Shown: positions 1 to 5,377 of the stretch, one piece after another | Numbering within the stretch: the first letter of the stretch is position 1 | Layout of the letters: each line of letters starts with the position of its first letter | NCBI GenBank assembly: GCA_964463145.1 | Contig: CAYXBG010000106.1 | Span: 1 to 5,377, forward strand | Direction: 5' to 3' | Length of the DNA stretch: 5,377 bases | Source: CAYXBG01 sp964463145 | GTDB taxonomy: Bacteria; Acidobacteriota; UBA6911; RPQK01; CBDAPI01 | Made by a program: the position numbers and the translations under genes | The notes under the pieces: generated by a model | What the model saw: only the letters and a program-made list of their open reading frames with translations | Databases searched by the model: none | What the model was told of the DNA's origin: nothing

Positions 1-17
1 TTTTTCTTGAAGTTCAT
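1..17 (-). CDS. Possible start of a further gene, cut by the window edge
   Basis: ATG at 17-15 on the minus strand opens a frame reading M-N-F-K-K before the window ends. A lysine-containing start of this sort would fit the n-region of a signal peptide, but five codons cannot prove a gene. A TAGAAT hexamer seven bases upstream matches the pattern seen before slt and folD. There is no Shine-Dalgarno. The reading frame to the left would decide it. Confidence 0.3.
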
Positions 18-24
18 AGTGTTA

Positions 25-30
25 ATTCTA
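25..30 (-). promoter_or_regulatory. TANNNT -10-like hexamer (TAGAAT) before the left-edge ATG
   Basis: TAGAAT on the minus strand is followed by seven bases (TAACACT) and the ATG at 17-15. No good -35 hexamer is found 17 bp upstream; that space is occupied by the palindrome at 35-51. The call is based on its resemblance to the slt and folD upstream elements. Confidence 0.3.
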
Positions 31-34
31 CGAA

Positions 35-51
35 CCCAGAACTGTTCAGGG
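35..51. promoter_or_regulatory. 17-bp near-perfect palindrome, candidate operator
   Basis: The plus strand reads CCCAGAACTGTTCAGGG: arms CCC/GGG and GAAC/GTTC around one central base, with a single mismatched pair. A one-base loop cannot form an RNA hairpin, so it is better read as a dimeric repressor or activator site than as a terminator. It lies between the end of the propeller gene and the TAGAAT hexamer, where a regulator of a left-hand gene would bind. It does not match the GAAC-N4-GTTC LexA box because the spacer is one base. Confidence 0.3.
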
Positions 52-101
52 AATTTTGAGTATACCTTAAAGGGTTCTCACATTTTTCGATTCGGGTGGG
101 C

Positions 102-1073
102 TTAGTGAATTTCGAAGACATGTAGTCGGTTGCTTTTTTCTGACGTGACAAAAGCCAACCGTCCATCTAATGAGAGCTCGATGTCGACTGGCTTTTGCCC
201 AACCGAGAATCTGCCGATTTTTTTTAAGTCTGAATCCAGGATTGCAACGGAGTTGTCTCCCGATTCCACTATGAAGATCCGTCCTCTTCCATCTATTGCG
301 ATCGAGAATGGTTTCGATCCAACCCTGATACGTTGAGTTTCTTCCAGGTCGAGTAAGTCTAAGACTGAAAGGTCATTAGTCGACCCATTGGTTACATACA
401 ACGTATAACCATCAGGAGAAATCGCCACGCCATTAGGTTTTACTCCCACCGGTATCTGTTTCAAGATCTTGCGTTCGTTGGTGTCGAGGACCCAGATGTC
501 ATTGGACCCAGCACAGGCCATGTAGACAAAATCTCCCAGAAGAGAAACAGTTCCAGCTATTGGAGCAATGCCTATCTGGACCTCTGCCAGGATACGGTGA
601 GTGGAGGTATCGATGATATCTATTTTCCCATATTTACCCTTCCCCCAGTTGGCCACATAGATATGCAATCCACTGGGAGACACAATAAGATTTGTTGGTC
701 GACCTCCCACTTTTATGTCGTCCAGGACCCGATGAGTAGTAGTTGAAATCACCTTGACAAGGCCGTTACTACGGTTCGCCACAAATATCTTGTCACCGGA
801 CGGAGAAGCTATGATACCTAGGGGTTCATAGCCACCATAAAACGTCGCGACATTTTTACGACTGATGACATCCACGGCCGATATTTCGTTGGATGCGTAG
901 TTGGTTACGTAGAGTAAGCGGCCATCAGAACTCAGGGTGGAGAATTGAGGTGCTTTTCCTGTTTTCACCTTTTCGAGTGGCCTCACATTGATGGTTTCAG
1001 CAGTGGCCACTTCTGTGTAGTTAGAAACCAGAAGACAAGCCAGAGTGAGGATATTGATAGCACTGAATTTCAT
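102..1073 (-). CDS. Exported seven-repeat YVTN-type beta-propeller protein
   Basis: The 323-residue protein starts with a Sec signal peptide: K2, a hydrophobic core at about 8-17, and a likely cleavage after ATA (23-25) before E26. C13 is not in a good lipobox (TLAC), so a lipoprotein is unlikely. The mature part is seven repeats of about 40 residues, each opening with G-x-x-P, then a SPDG-like turn and YVTN or a variant (YVTN, FVAN, YVAN, YMAC, YVTN, IVES, FVTS), and ending in a V-x-D/I-strand. Seven such units predict a closed seven-bladed propeller in the YVTN/40-residue repeat family. Relatives are surface or periplasmic proteins in binding or redox contexts; no catalytic or haem motif is visible here, so no specific function can be given. 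Translation is coupled to folD through a 4-bp ATGA overlap and a strong AAAAGGAG six bases before the ATG. No intrinsic terminator is evident after its TAA. Confidence 0.9.
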   Translation of the reverse strand: MKFSAINILTLACLLVSNYTEVATAETINVRPLEKVKTGKAPQFSTLSSDGRLLYVTNYASNEISAVDVISRKNVATFYGGYEPLGIIASPSGDKIFVANRSNGLVKVISTTTHRVLDDIKVGGRPTNLIVSPSGLHIYVANWGKGKYGKIDIIDTSTHRILAEVQIGIAPIAGTVSLLGDFVYMACAGSNDIWVLDTNERKILKQIPVGVKPNGVAISPDGYTLYVTNGSTNDLSVLDLLDLEETQRIRVGSKPFSIAIDGRGRIFIVESGDNSVAILDSDLKKIGRFSVGQKPVDIELSLDGRLAFVTSEKSNRLHVFEIH

Positions 1074-2020
1074 GTCCGACTCCTTTTCGAATCGATCCGT
1101 CTACGTCGACAGGCTAGGACAGTATTTTTCATTAAATGGGCGATTGTCATTGGCCCCACACCTCCCGGTACTGGTGTCAGTGCACCTGCTATGCCTATCA
1201 CTTGTGATGGGTTGACATCACCCGTCAAGCAGTACCCCTGTTTATCAAAGGATTCTCGTCTTTTCGTATCTTGGCCGTAGAGGAGTTCTAATTCTTCGAG
1301 GTTTTGGATACTGTTCATTCCTACATCTATAACAGTAGCCCCCGGTTTGACGAAGTCTCCCGTGACGAGGCCTGTCTTTCCAACAGCTGAAATAAGAATA
1401 TCAGCCTCGCGGCAGATTCCAGGCAGGTCTTGGCTTCTTGAGTGGCAAATTGTAACCGTGCAATGCTCTTGCAGCAGTAATAGTGCCATGGGTTTTCCCA
1501 CAATATTACTTCGGCCAATTATTATAGCCTGCTGGCCACTCATTGGTACATTCTCTCTACGTAGGATCTCCAATATCCCCATAGGTGTGCACGGCACTAG
1601 AACAGGCTTACCTATACAAAGACGGCCTACATTTGTAGGGTGGAAGCCGTCTACGTCCTTGGCAGGAATAATGGACCGAAGGATCTTGCCGGCATCAATA
1701 TGACTAGGCAGGGGAAGCTGCACGAGAATACCGTCGATGTGATCGGCACGGTTAAGTTTCCCTATTTGTTTTAAGAGCTCGGGGGTTTGCGTCTCAGAAG
1801 GTAAGTTGACTTGCTCAGAATGTATGCCCAGGTCGGTGCTCGACTGGGTCTTGTTGCGCACATACACTTGAGAAGCTGAATTGTCGCCGACCAAAATTAC
1901 TGCGAGACCTGGCTGGATGCCTTTAGCAATCAGTTCAGAGACCTCCTGGCCGACCTCTTCCTTTAATCGGGCTGCGATGGCCTTCCCGTCAATTAGGCGT
2001 GTTTCCACTTGAGTTGACAT
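1070..2020 (-). CDS. folD: Bifunctional methylenetetrahydrofolate dehydrogenase / methenyltetrahydrofolate cyclohydrolase FolD
   Basis: FolD is a cytosolic enzyme that interconverts 5,10-methylene-THF and 10-formyl-THF using NADP+, feeding purine and formyl-Met synthesis. The N-terminal substrate domain shows GDNSASQVYVRNK (45-57), with the family's Tyr (Y53) and catalytic Lys (K57), then QLPLP (101-105) and KDVDGFHPTN (121-130). The Rossmann domain has GRSNIVGKP (169-177) for the dinucleotide, then GDVNP (267-271) and PVPGGVGPMT (283-292). It has 316 residues against about 288 in E. coli. The excess is mainly an insertion of about 20 residues between GMN (234-236) and LTGDV (265-269), and a basic tail RRRRIDSKRSRT (305-316). 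The tail codons contain the Shine-Dalgarno of the next gene, and the TGA stop overlaps that gene's ATG. No Shine-Dalgarno precedes the folD ATG; a TAAGAT hexamer six bases upstream suggests a leaderless transcript. The motif set leaves little doubt about function. Confidence 0.97.
   Translation of the reverse strand: MSTQVETRLIDGKAIAARLKEEVGQEVSELIAKGIQPGLAVILVGDNSASQVYVRNKTQSSTDLGIHSEQVNLPSETQTPELLKQIGKLNRADHIDGILVQLPLPSHIDAGKILRSIIPAKDVDGFHPTNVGRLCIGKPVLVPCTPMGILEILRRENVPMSGQQAIIIGRSNIVGKPMALLLLQEHCTVTICHSRSQDLPGICREADILISAVGKTGLVTGDFVKPGATVIDVGMNSIQNLEELELLYGQDTKRRESFDKQGYCLTGDVNPSQVIGIAGALTPVPGGVGPMTIAHLMKNTVLACRRRRIDSKRSRT
1080..1087 (-). promoter_or_regulatory. Strong Shine-Dalgarno for the propeller gene, inside the 3' end of folD
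   Basis: On the minus strand AAAAGGAG is followed by six bases (TCGGAC) and then the ATG at 1073. It lies in the codons for S-K-R-S near the FolD C-terminus. Together with the ATGA stop/start overlap it fixes the propeller start and implies translational coupling. It is the only good Shine-Dalgarno at a favoured gene start in this window. Confidence 0.85.
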
Positions 2021-2026
2021 GCATAG

Positions 2027-2032
2027 ATCTTA
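2027..2032 (-). promoter_or_regulatory. TANNNT -10-like hexamer (TAAGAT) before folD, possible leaderless promoter
   Basis: TAAGAT on the minus strand is followed by six bases (CTATGC) and the folD ATG, the same spacing as before slt. No Shine-Dalgarno is present in the leader. No convincing -35 element is seen at the usual distance. If it is active, folD and the coupled propeller gene would form a two-gene transcript independent of slt. Confidence 0.4.
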
Positions 2033-2101
2033 ACAGACAACCGAATTTCTGATGATTCATTCTAGGGCTATTGCTGGGGTGAATGTCGGGGTTTTCCCAG
2101 T

Positions 2102-4258
2102 TCAGGGCTGATAGATCGATCGATACGCGTGGTAATTACCTAAAACCTTGAGGACGTAGAGCTTTGTTTCCCTGAAGCCGATATTTGAAACGAAAATCGA
2201 AGGGTCACGAGTGGAACTTGTAATCTCCAACCATCGAAGGACATTTCCGCTGCCGGCATTGTAGGCTGCTACAGCTTTCTCTGGAGAATTATTATGACGG
2301 TCTATAAGTTTTCTTAGGTAATGAGCACCAAGACGAATTGATATTTCTGGACGATAAAGATCTGAGGCATCCAGGTTGGGAAGGCCGACCTCTAGAGCCA
2401 ATTGCTTTGCAGTACCTAGCATAAATTGCATAAGCCCTCGAGCAGAAGCAGAGGATTTCGCTTTTGGATCAAACCGGCTCTCTTGATGAATGACAGCTAA
2501 CAGTAGATAGGGGTCAATATCCTTTTCTTCGGAAGCCTTTTTGACTAGCTTCCAGAAATGACGTGGATAGATCAGGCGCTGTATGGCTGCAGGGAGATGA
2601 TCGGAAGAGATTCCTGAAAAGTGGGATTTTTTTAGCCTTTCTGCAGCTAAAAGAGATTGTTTTGGTAGGTTCCCAATTGCTGAGTAGTAGGCCAGATTGA
2701 ATAGGTAGTCATTCGGACTCGCGAATGCCTTTCTGCCTATACGTCTGATCTCGATTGAGGCCTCAGCTTCTAGCCCCAAGAAAAGAAGTTCACGTACTTT
2801 ATCCAGTGAAGAATCACGAGTTTGTGCAGTGGATTTAGTAGGGGGTTCCCATAGGAAAGCACGAGGTCCAATAAGGCGATCTTCCCAATTAAATGGAATG
2901 GCAGAATTATATTTGCGGGCAGAGGAAAGCTGGTGTCTTGAAAGCGCACTGAAGTAGTTAGGGTTTCCATAGGCACTGGTGGTAAATGCCTGCTCTGCTA
3001 ATTTGGGTTCGTTTTCAGATTGATGGCATACACCTTTGAGGTAAAAGATTTCTTCTCGGGTTACTCCTGATGTCCTCGAGGGTAGACCTGAAGAATCTAT
3101 TTTTAGGAGAGTTTGAAGTTCTCGGAGAGCTGTTCTATATTTTTTTTGGTCTACATAAAGACGCGCTAGGTAGTACCGCAACTCGAGCTGGTTTGGTCCA
3201 TCGGTAACGCTAAGAGCCGCTCTCACAGTTTTTTCTGCGAGGTCGTCACGACCAAGCCAGCGTTGACTATCTGCGAGGTTCAGATAGCTTCTCTGGGCGT
3301 GCTTACTATTGTAATGATTTTCAAGAAGCTCCTCATATTCTTTTGCTGCCTCGGTATAGATTTTCAATCTTAATGCTGTATTTCCGGCCTGATATTTGCA
3401 GTAGATACCCCAGTCTGACGTGGGATAACGTGTGTAAATGTCTCTATAGGATTGCAAGGCACGGGAAAGTTGACCATCCAAAGCATAAGTCCGCGCTTGT
3501 AGGTAGTGGTACTCGGGAGCAGAAATACTTTTTGGGTAGTGTTCAAGTAGATACGTCAGATGTTCTCTGGTGCGCTTGGCCTGTCGGTTGTTCATGAACA
3601 CCATAGTTCTGATGCGGATGCTTGACTCAGACGAGAGAGATAATGGTTGTAGTTGATACAGGTCGTTTGCGGCCGATAGTGCAACATCGTCTCTTTGATT
3701 TAGTTCGATAAGTGTTTTTAGATCGGTAATTGCTTCGGATGGGGCTTGTCTTACGAGGTGTATTCGGGCATGGCGTAGAGCTGCTTGCCTTGATATAGGG
3801 TTACGTTTCAGATGCCACACTTTGTTGTACCAATTTAAGGCCTCATCCAATTGCTTGTCTTTTTCTAAAAGTGTCGCATACCGAAAGGCTATTTCTTGCC
3901 ATTTGTGGTGTTCTGGGAACTCTCTCAGGAAAGATTTTAGATAGTCCTGCTGTTTTTCTAGGGGTGTCCCAACAACATTATTTAGCAGCGTTAAGAAAGC
4001 AAGGTCTCTTAGAGGAGATTTTTGCCTGATAAGAATCCTAAGCAGCTTATTTGCTTTTTGTTGTTTCCCTGTCTGTGTGAGTAAATGGGCTTTCAGGAAA
4101 TCAAGATGGTTTAACTGGTAAGCCTGAGGGTGTCTCTCTTTGATATTTTCAAGCTGTTTAATGATTTCGGTAGTGGCTCCTGCACCATTTAAGTGGCGCA
4201 CTCGTTCCATGGGATCTCCATTGAAAGATGCCATGGTTAATAGAAGAAGGGGGACCAT
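2102..4258 (-). CDS. slt: Slt70-like soluble lytic murein transglycosylase with TPR superhelix
   Basis: Lytic transglycosylases of this family (GH23) cleave the MurNAc-GlcNAc bond of peptidoglycan in the periplasm, leaving 1,6-anhydro-MurNAc ends. The 718 residues comprise a helical TPR-like region (about 20-445, with clear repeats at 250-350 and 355-430), a linker region (about 450-580) and a C-terminal lysozyme-like domain (about 580-715). The catalytic Glu is E593 in HQESRFDP. GLMQ (608-611), AYNAG (665-669) and FRETKLYV (695-702) complete the fold. Two normally conserved positions differ: SAR replaces GAxG's first Gly (S605), and MLGTA replaces MPxTA (L614). The N-terminus MVPLLLLTMA is hydrophobic but very short and has no basic residue, so it is a weak signal peptide. 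No ATG, GTG or TTG occurs between it and the in-frame TAG that ends the upstream gene. M17 has a GGAG five bases upstream but would lose all hydrophobic sequence. The start at 4258 is favoured because a TATAAT sits six bases before it. Confidence 0.93.
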   Translation of the reverse strand: MVPLLLLTMASFNGDPMERVRHLNGAGATTEIIKQLENIKERHPQAYQLNHLDFLKAHLLTQTGKQQKANKLLRILIRQKSPLRDLAFLTLLNNVVGTPLEKQQDYLKSFLREFPEHHKWQEIAFRYATLLEKDKQLDEALNWYNKVWHLKRNPISRQAALRHARIHLVRQAPSEAITDLKTLIELNQRDDVALSAANDLYQLQPLSLSSESSIRIRTMVFMNNRQAKRTREHLTYLLEHYPKSISAPEYHYLQARTYALDGQLSRALQSYRDIYTRYPTSDWGIYCKYQAGNTALRLKIYTEAAKEYEELLENHYNSKHAQRSYLNLADSQRWLGRDDLAEKTVRAALSVTDGPNQLELRYYLARLYVDQKKYRTALRELQTLLKIDSSGLPSRTSGVTREEIFYLKGVCHQSENEPKLAEQAFTTSAYGNPNYFSALSRHQLSSARKYNSAIPFNWEDRLIGPRAFLWEPPTKSTAQTRDSSLDKVRELLFLGLEAEASIEIRRIGRKAFASPNDYLFNLAYYSAIGNLPKQSLLAAERLKKSHFSGISSDHLPAAIQRLIYPRHFWKLVKKASEEKDIDPYLLLAVIHQESRFDPKAKSSASARGLMQFMLGTAKQLALEVGLPNLDASDLYRPEISIRLGAHYLRKLIDRHNNSPEKAVAAYNAGSGNVLRWLEITSSTRDPSIFVSNIGFRETKLYVLKVLGNYHAYRSIYQP

Positions 4259-4264
4259 CTGTTC

Positions 4265-4270
4265 ATTATA
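4265..4270 (-). promoter_or_regulatory. Consensus -10 box (TATAAT) immediately before slt, possible leaderless promoter
   Basis: A perfect TATAAT on the minus strand is followed by six bases (GAACAG) and the slt ATG. A sigma-70-type start about seven bases downstream would fall on the A of the ATG, giving a transcript with no 5' leader. No Shine-Dalgarno is present. There is no recognisable TTGACA at 16-18 bp upstream (that stretch is rich in G and C), so the promoter is supported only by the -10 element. Confidence 0.5.
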
Positions 4271-4315
4271 GGGGAGGGGGCCGGCAGAGTTTTTCTTATG
4301 GAATCCACCCCGAAA

Positions 4316-5266
4316 CTAGGGATAGATCTTGTTCAAAAGACGCGGGAATGGAATTGTTTCTCGTACATGGTTAAGGCCAGAAATCCAAGAGACGACCCGT
4401 TCTATTCCCATACCAAATCCTGAGTGAGGGACGCTTCCGTAGCGGCGCAGATCGGTGTACCAACGGAAAGCCTCCTCGGGTAGATCATGTTCCTGAATAC
4501 GCTCTTTCAGAAGATCCAATTCATGAATCCTCTGGCTACCACCGATGATTTCGCCGTAGCCCTCAGAGGCAAGCATGTCCATACACAGTGCTCGGGTAGG
4601 TTTTTCAGGATCTGGCTCCATATAGAAAGCTTTTATTTGGGTTGGATAACGATGAATGATGACGGGGCGGTCAAAATGCTTAGAAAGAATGGTTTCATCG
4701 CTGCCACCAAAATCTGATCCTCGGGCCGTTTCTGTCCCATATTTTTCGAGGATATCAAAGGCATCATCGTAGCTGATCCGTGGAAAAGGAGGTCTTACTC
4801 TTTTGAGTGCTTCTAGGTCTCTTTGGAGAAGAGCGAGCTCTTGTTGGCAGCGTTCGATTACAGTCTGGACTATGTACGATACATAGTCCTCTGCCAGGGA
4901 CATAATGTCGTCCAATTCTGCGAAGGCCACCTCGGGCTCTACCATCCAGAACTCCATCAAGTGGCGTCTAGTTTTTGATTTTTCGGCTCTAAATGTAGGG
5001 CCGAAACAATATGTTTTCCCTACTGAAGCACAAATAGCCTCGTTGTACAGTTGACCGCTTTGCGTTAAGAACGCATGCTCTCCAAAGTAGTCAACTTCAA
5101 ACAATGTAGTTGTACCCTCGCAGGCCGCTGGTGTAAGGATTGGAGTGTCGGCTAGGATGAACCCCCGATCGTCAAGATATTTACGGGCTGTATGAATTAT
5201 ATCGCTGCGAATTTTAAGAAGGGCGCGCTGACGAGATGATCTGAGCCAGAGGTGTCGATTCTCCAT
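4316..5266 (-). CDS. AsnRS-like class II synthetase catalytic core lacking the anticodon-binding domain
   Basis: The 316-residue protein is the catalytic half of asparaginyl-tRNA synthetase, which activates asparagine with ATP and charges tRNA-Asn. Class II motif 1 lies around residues 31-45 (RGF...DTPILTP). The AsnRS-type signature EGTTTLFEVDYFGE is at 50-63 and QSGQLYNE at 69-76; AspRS normally has QSPQ there. Motif 2 runs from FRAE (92-95) to RRHLMEFW (100-107). Motif 3 is GFGMGIER (283-290) with its arginine R290, and the end PFPRLLNKIYP is family-typical. Compact AsnRS proteins are about 430-440 residues; the N-terminal OB-fold of about 110-120 residues is absent. Homology begins at the first Met, which aligns with the Met in the domain linker (LMDHRHLWLR in relatives). 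In-frame stops lie directly upstream (5270-5272, and two more by 5308), so no longer in-frame start exists. The nearest AGAGG is about 15 nt from the ATG, a poor Shine-Dalgarno. It may be a tRNA-independent paralogue such as an asparagine synthetase, or a broken asnS. The family is certain; the activity is not. Confidence 0.9.
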   Translation of the reverse strand: MENRHLWLRSSRQRALLKIRSDIIHTARKYLDDRGFILADTPILTPAACEGTTTLFEVDYFGEHAFLTQSGQLYNEAICASVGKTYCFGPTFRAEKSKTRRHLMEFWMVEPEVAFAELDDIMSLAEDYVSYIVQTVIERCQQELALLQRDLEALKRVRPPFPRISYDDAFDILEKYGTETARGSDFGGSDETILSKHFDRPVIIHRYPTQIKAFYMEPDPEKPTRALCMDMLASEGYGEIIGGSQRIHELDLLKERIQEHDLPEEAFRWYTDLRRYGSVPHSGFGMGIERVVSWISGLNHVRETIPFPRLLNKIYP

Positions 5267-5377
5267 TAATTAGTTATTACGCCTCTAAGGGGCAAGAAGA
5301 AGATTTTAATACTTTTTGTATAGGTAGTGATAGTAAGAAGCATGATGAAACGGTATTGTCCAAACAATATGCAGACT
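5267..5377. other. AT-rich region upstream of the AsnRS-like gene, no OB-fold coding in the minus frames
   Basis: This 111-bp stretch is clearly richer in A and T than the genes. Read on the minus strand, the frame of the AsnRS-like gene contains three stops (5270-5272, 5288-5290 and 5306-5308). A second frame is closed by a stop near the AsnRS end. A third stays open from the window edge to a TAA at 5266-5268, which overlaps the ATG as TAATG. None of the three translations resembles the AsnRS OB-fold or its linker. No convincing promoter or terminator was found. Confidence 0.6.

Noticed and set aside
35..51. Palindrome as an intrinsic terminator of the propeller gene
   Set aside because: The single-base centre cannot form a loop and no T-run follows on the minus strand.
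1..101. A tRNA suggested by GGGTTCG on the minus strand
   Set aside because: No matching T-arm, acceptor stem or anticodon arm can be built around it.
1034..1073. Propeller protein as a lipoprotein through C13
   Set aside because: The residues before the Cys (LTLAC) do not fit a lipobox well and a good AxA signal peptidase I site follows at 23-25.
945..1280. Open frame of 111 codons on the plus strand across the folD/propeller junction
   Set aside because: It is antisense to two well-supported genes, has no family resemblance and no ribosome binding site.
1347..1703. Open frame of 118 codons on the plus strand inside folD
   Set aside because: It is a shadow of folD; its translation is low-complexity and matches nothing I recognise.
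2080..2101. Hairpin after slt as terminator (CTGGG...CCCAG)
   Set aside because: The stem is five pairs with a long loop and no T-run, too weak to call.
3343..3597. Open frame of 84 codons on the plus strand inside slt
   Set aside because: It is antisense to the TPR region of slt, with no independent coding evidence.
4208..4210. Alternative slt start at M17 with GGAG five bases upstream
   Set aside because: It removes the only hydrophobic N-terminal stretch of a protein that must be exported, and the upstream ATG has a TATAAT at leaderless distance; kept as the second choice.

Overview
The window holds four genes, all on the minus strand. In transcription order (right to left) they are: a shortened asparaginyl-tRNA synthetase-like protein (5266-4316), a periplasmic Slt70-type lytic transglycosylase with TPR repeats (4258-2102), the folate enzyme FolD (2020-1070), and an exported seven-repeat YVTN-type beta-propeller protein (1073-102). 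A fifth minus-strand gene may start at the left edge (ATG at 17-15). Every open frame on the plus strand is a shadow of these genes.

The organism looks like a Gram-negative bacterium. It has an Slt70-like transglycosylase, a Sec signal peptide on the propeller protein, and moderate base composition in the genes with AT-richer DNA at the two window edges. The AsnRS-like protein belongs to the compact bacterial/archaeal type seen in Thermus rather than the E. coli type, and FolD carries an insertion of roughly 20 residues. I cannot name the phylum from this; a deep marine or soil lineage known mainly from environmental genomes is a guess.

Layout: the gap between the synthetase-like gene and slt is 57 bp, the gap between slt and folD is 81 bp, and folD overlaps the propeller gene by 4 bp (ATGA). 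The propeller gene has a perfect Shine-Dalgarno sequence inside the end of folD. The other starts have no good Shine-Dalgarno. Three of them (slt, folD and the left-edge ATG) instead have a TANNNT -10-like hexamer 6-7 nt before the ATG, the arrangement of leaderless promoters.

The four genes do not form one obvious pathway: they cover amino-acid activation or asparagine metabolism, cell-wall turnover, one-carbon metabolism and an exported propeller. Only folD and the propeller gene are clearly co-translated. The most interesting point is that the AsnRS-like protein has a complete class II catalytic core but no anticodon-binding OB-fold. Three in-frame stops lie just upstream, and none of the three reading frames in the preceding 111 bp looks like that domain. 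It could be an AsnRS paralogue working without tRNA, like the archaeal AsnRS-related asparagine synthetase, or a damaged or misassembled asnS.
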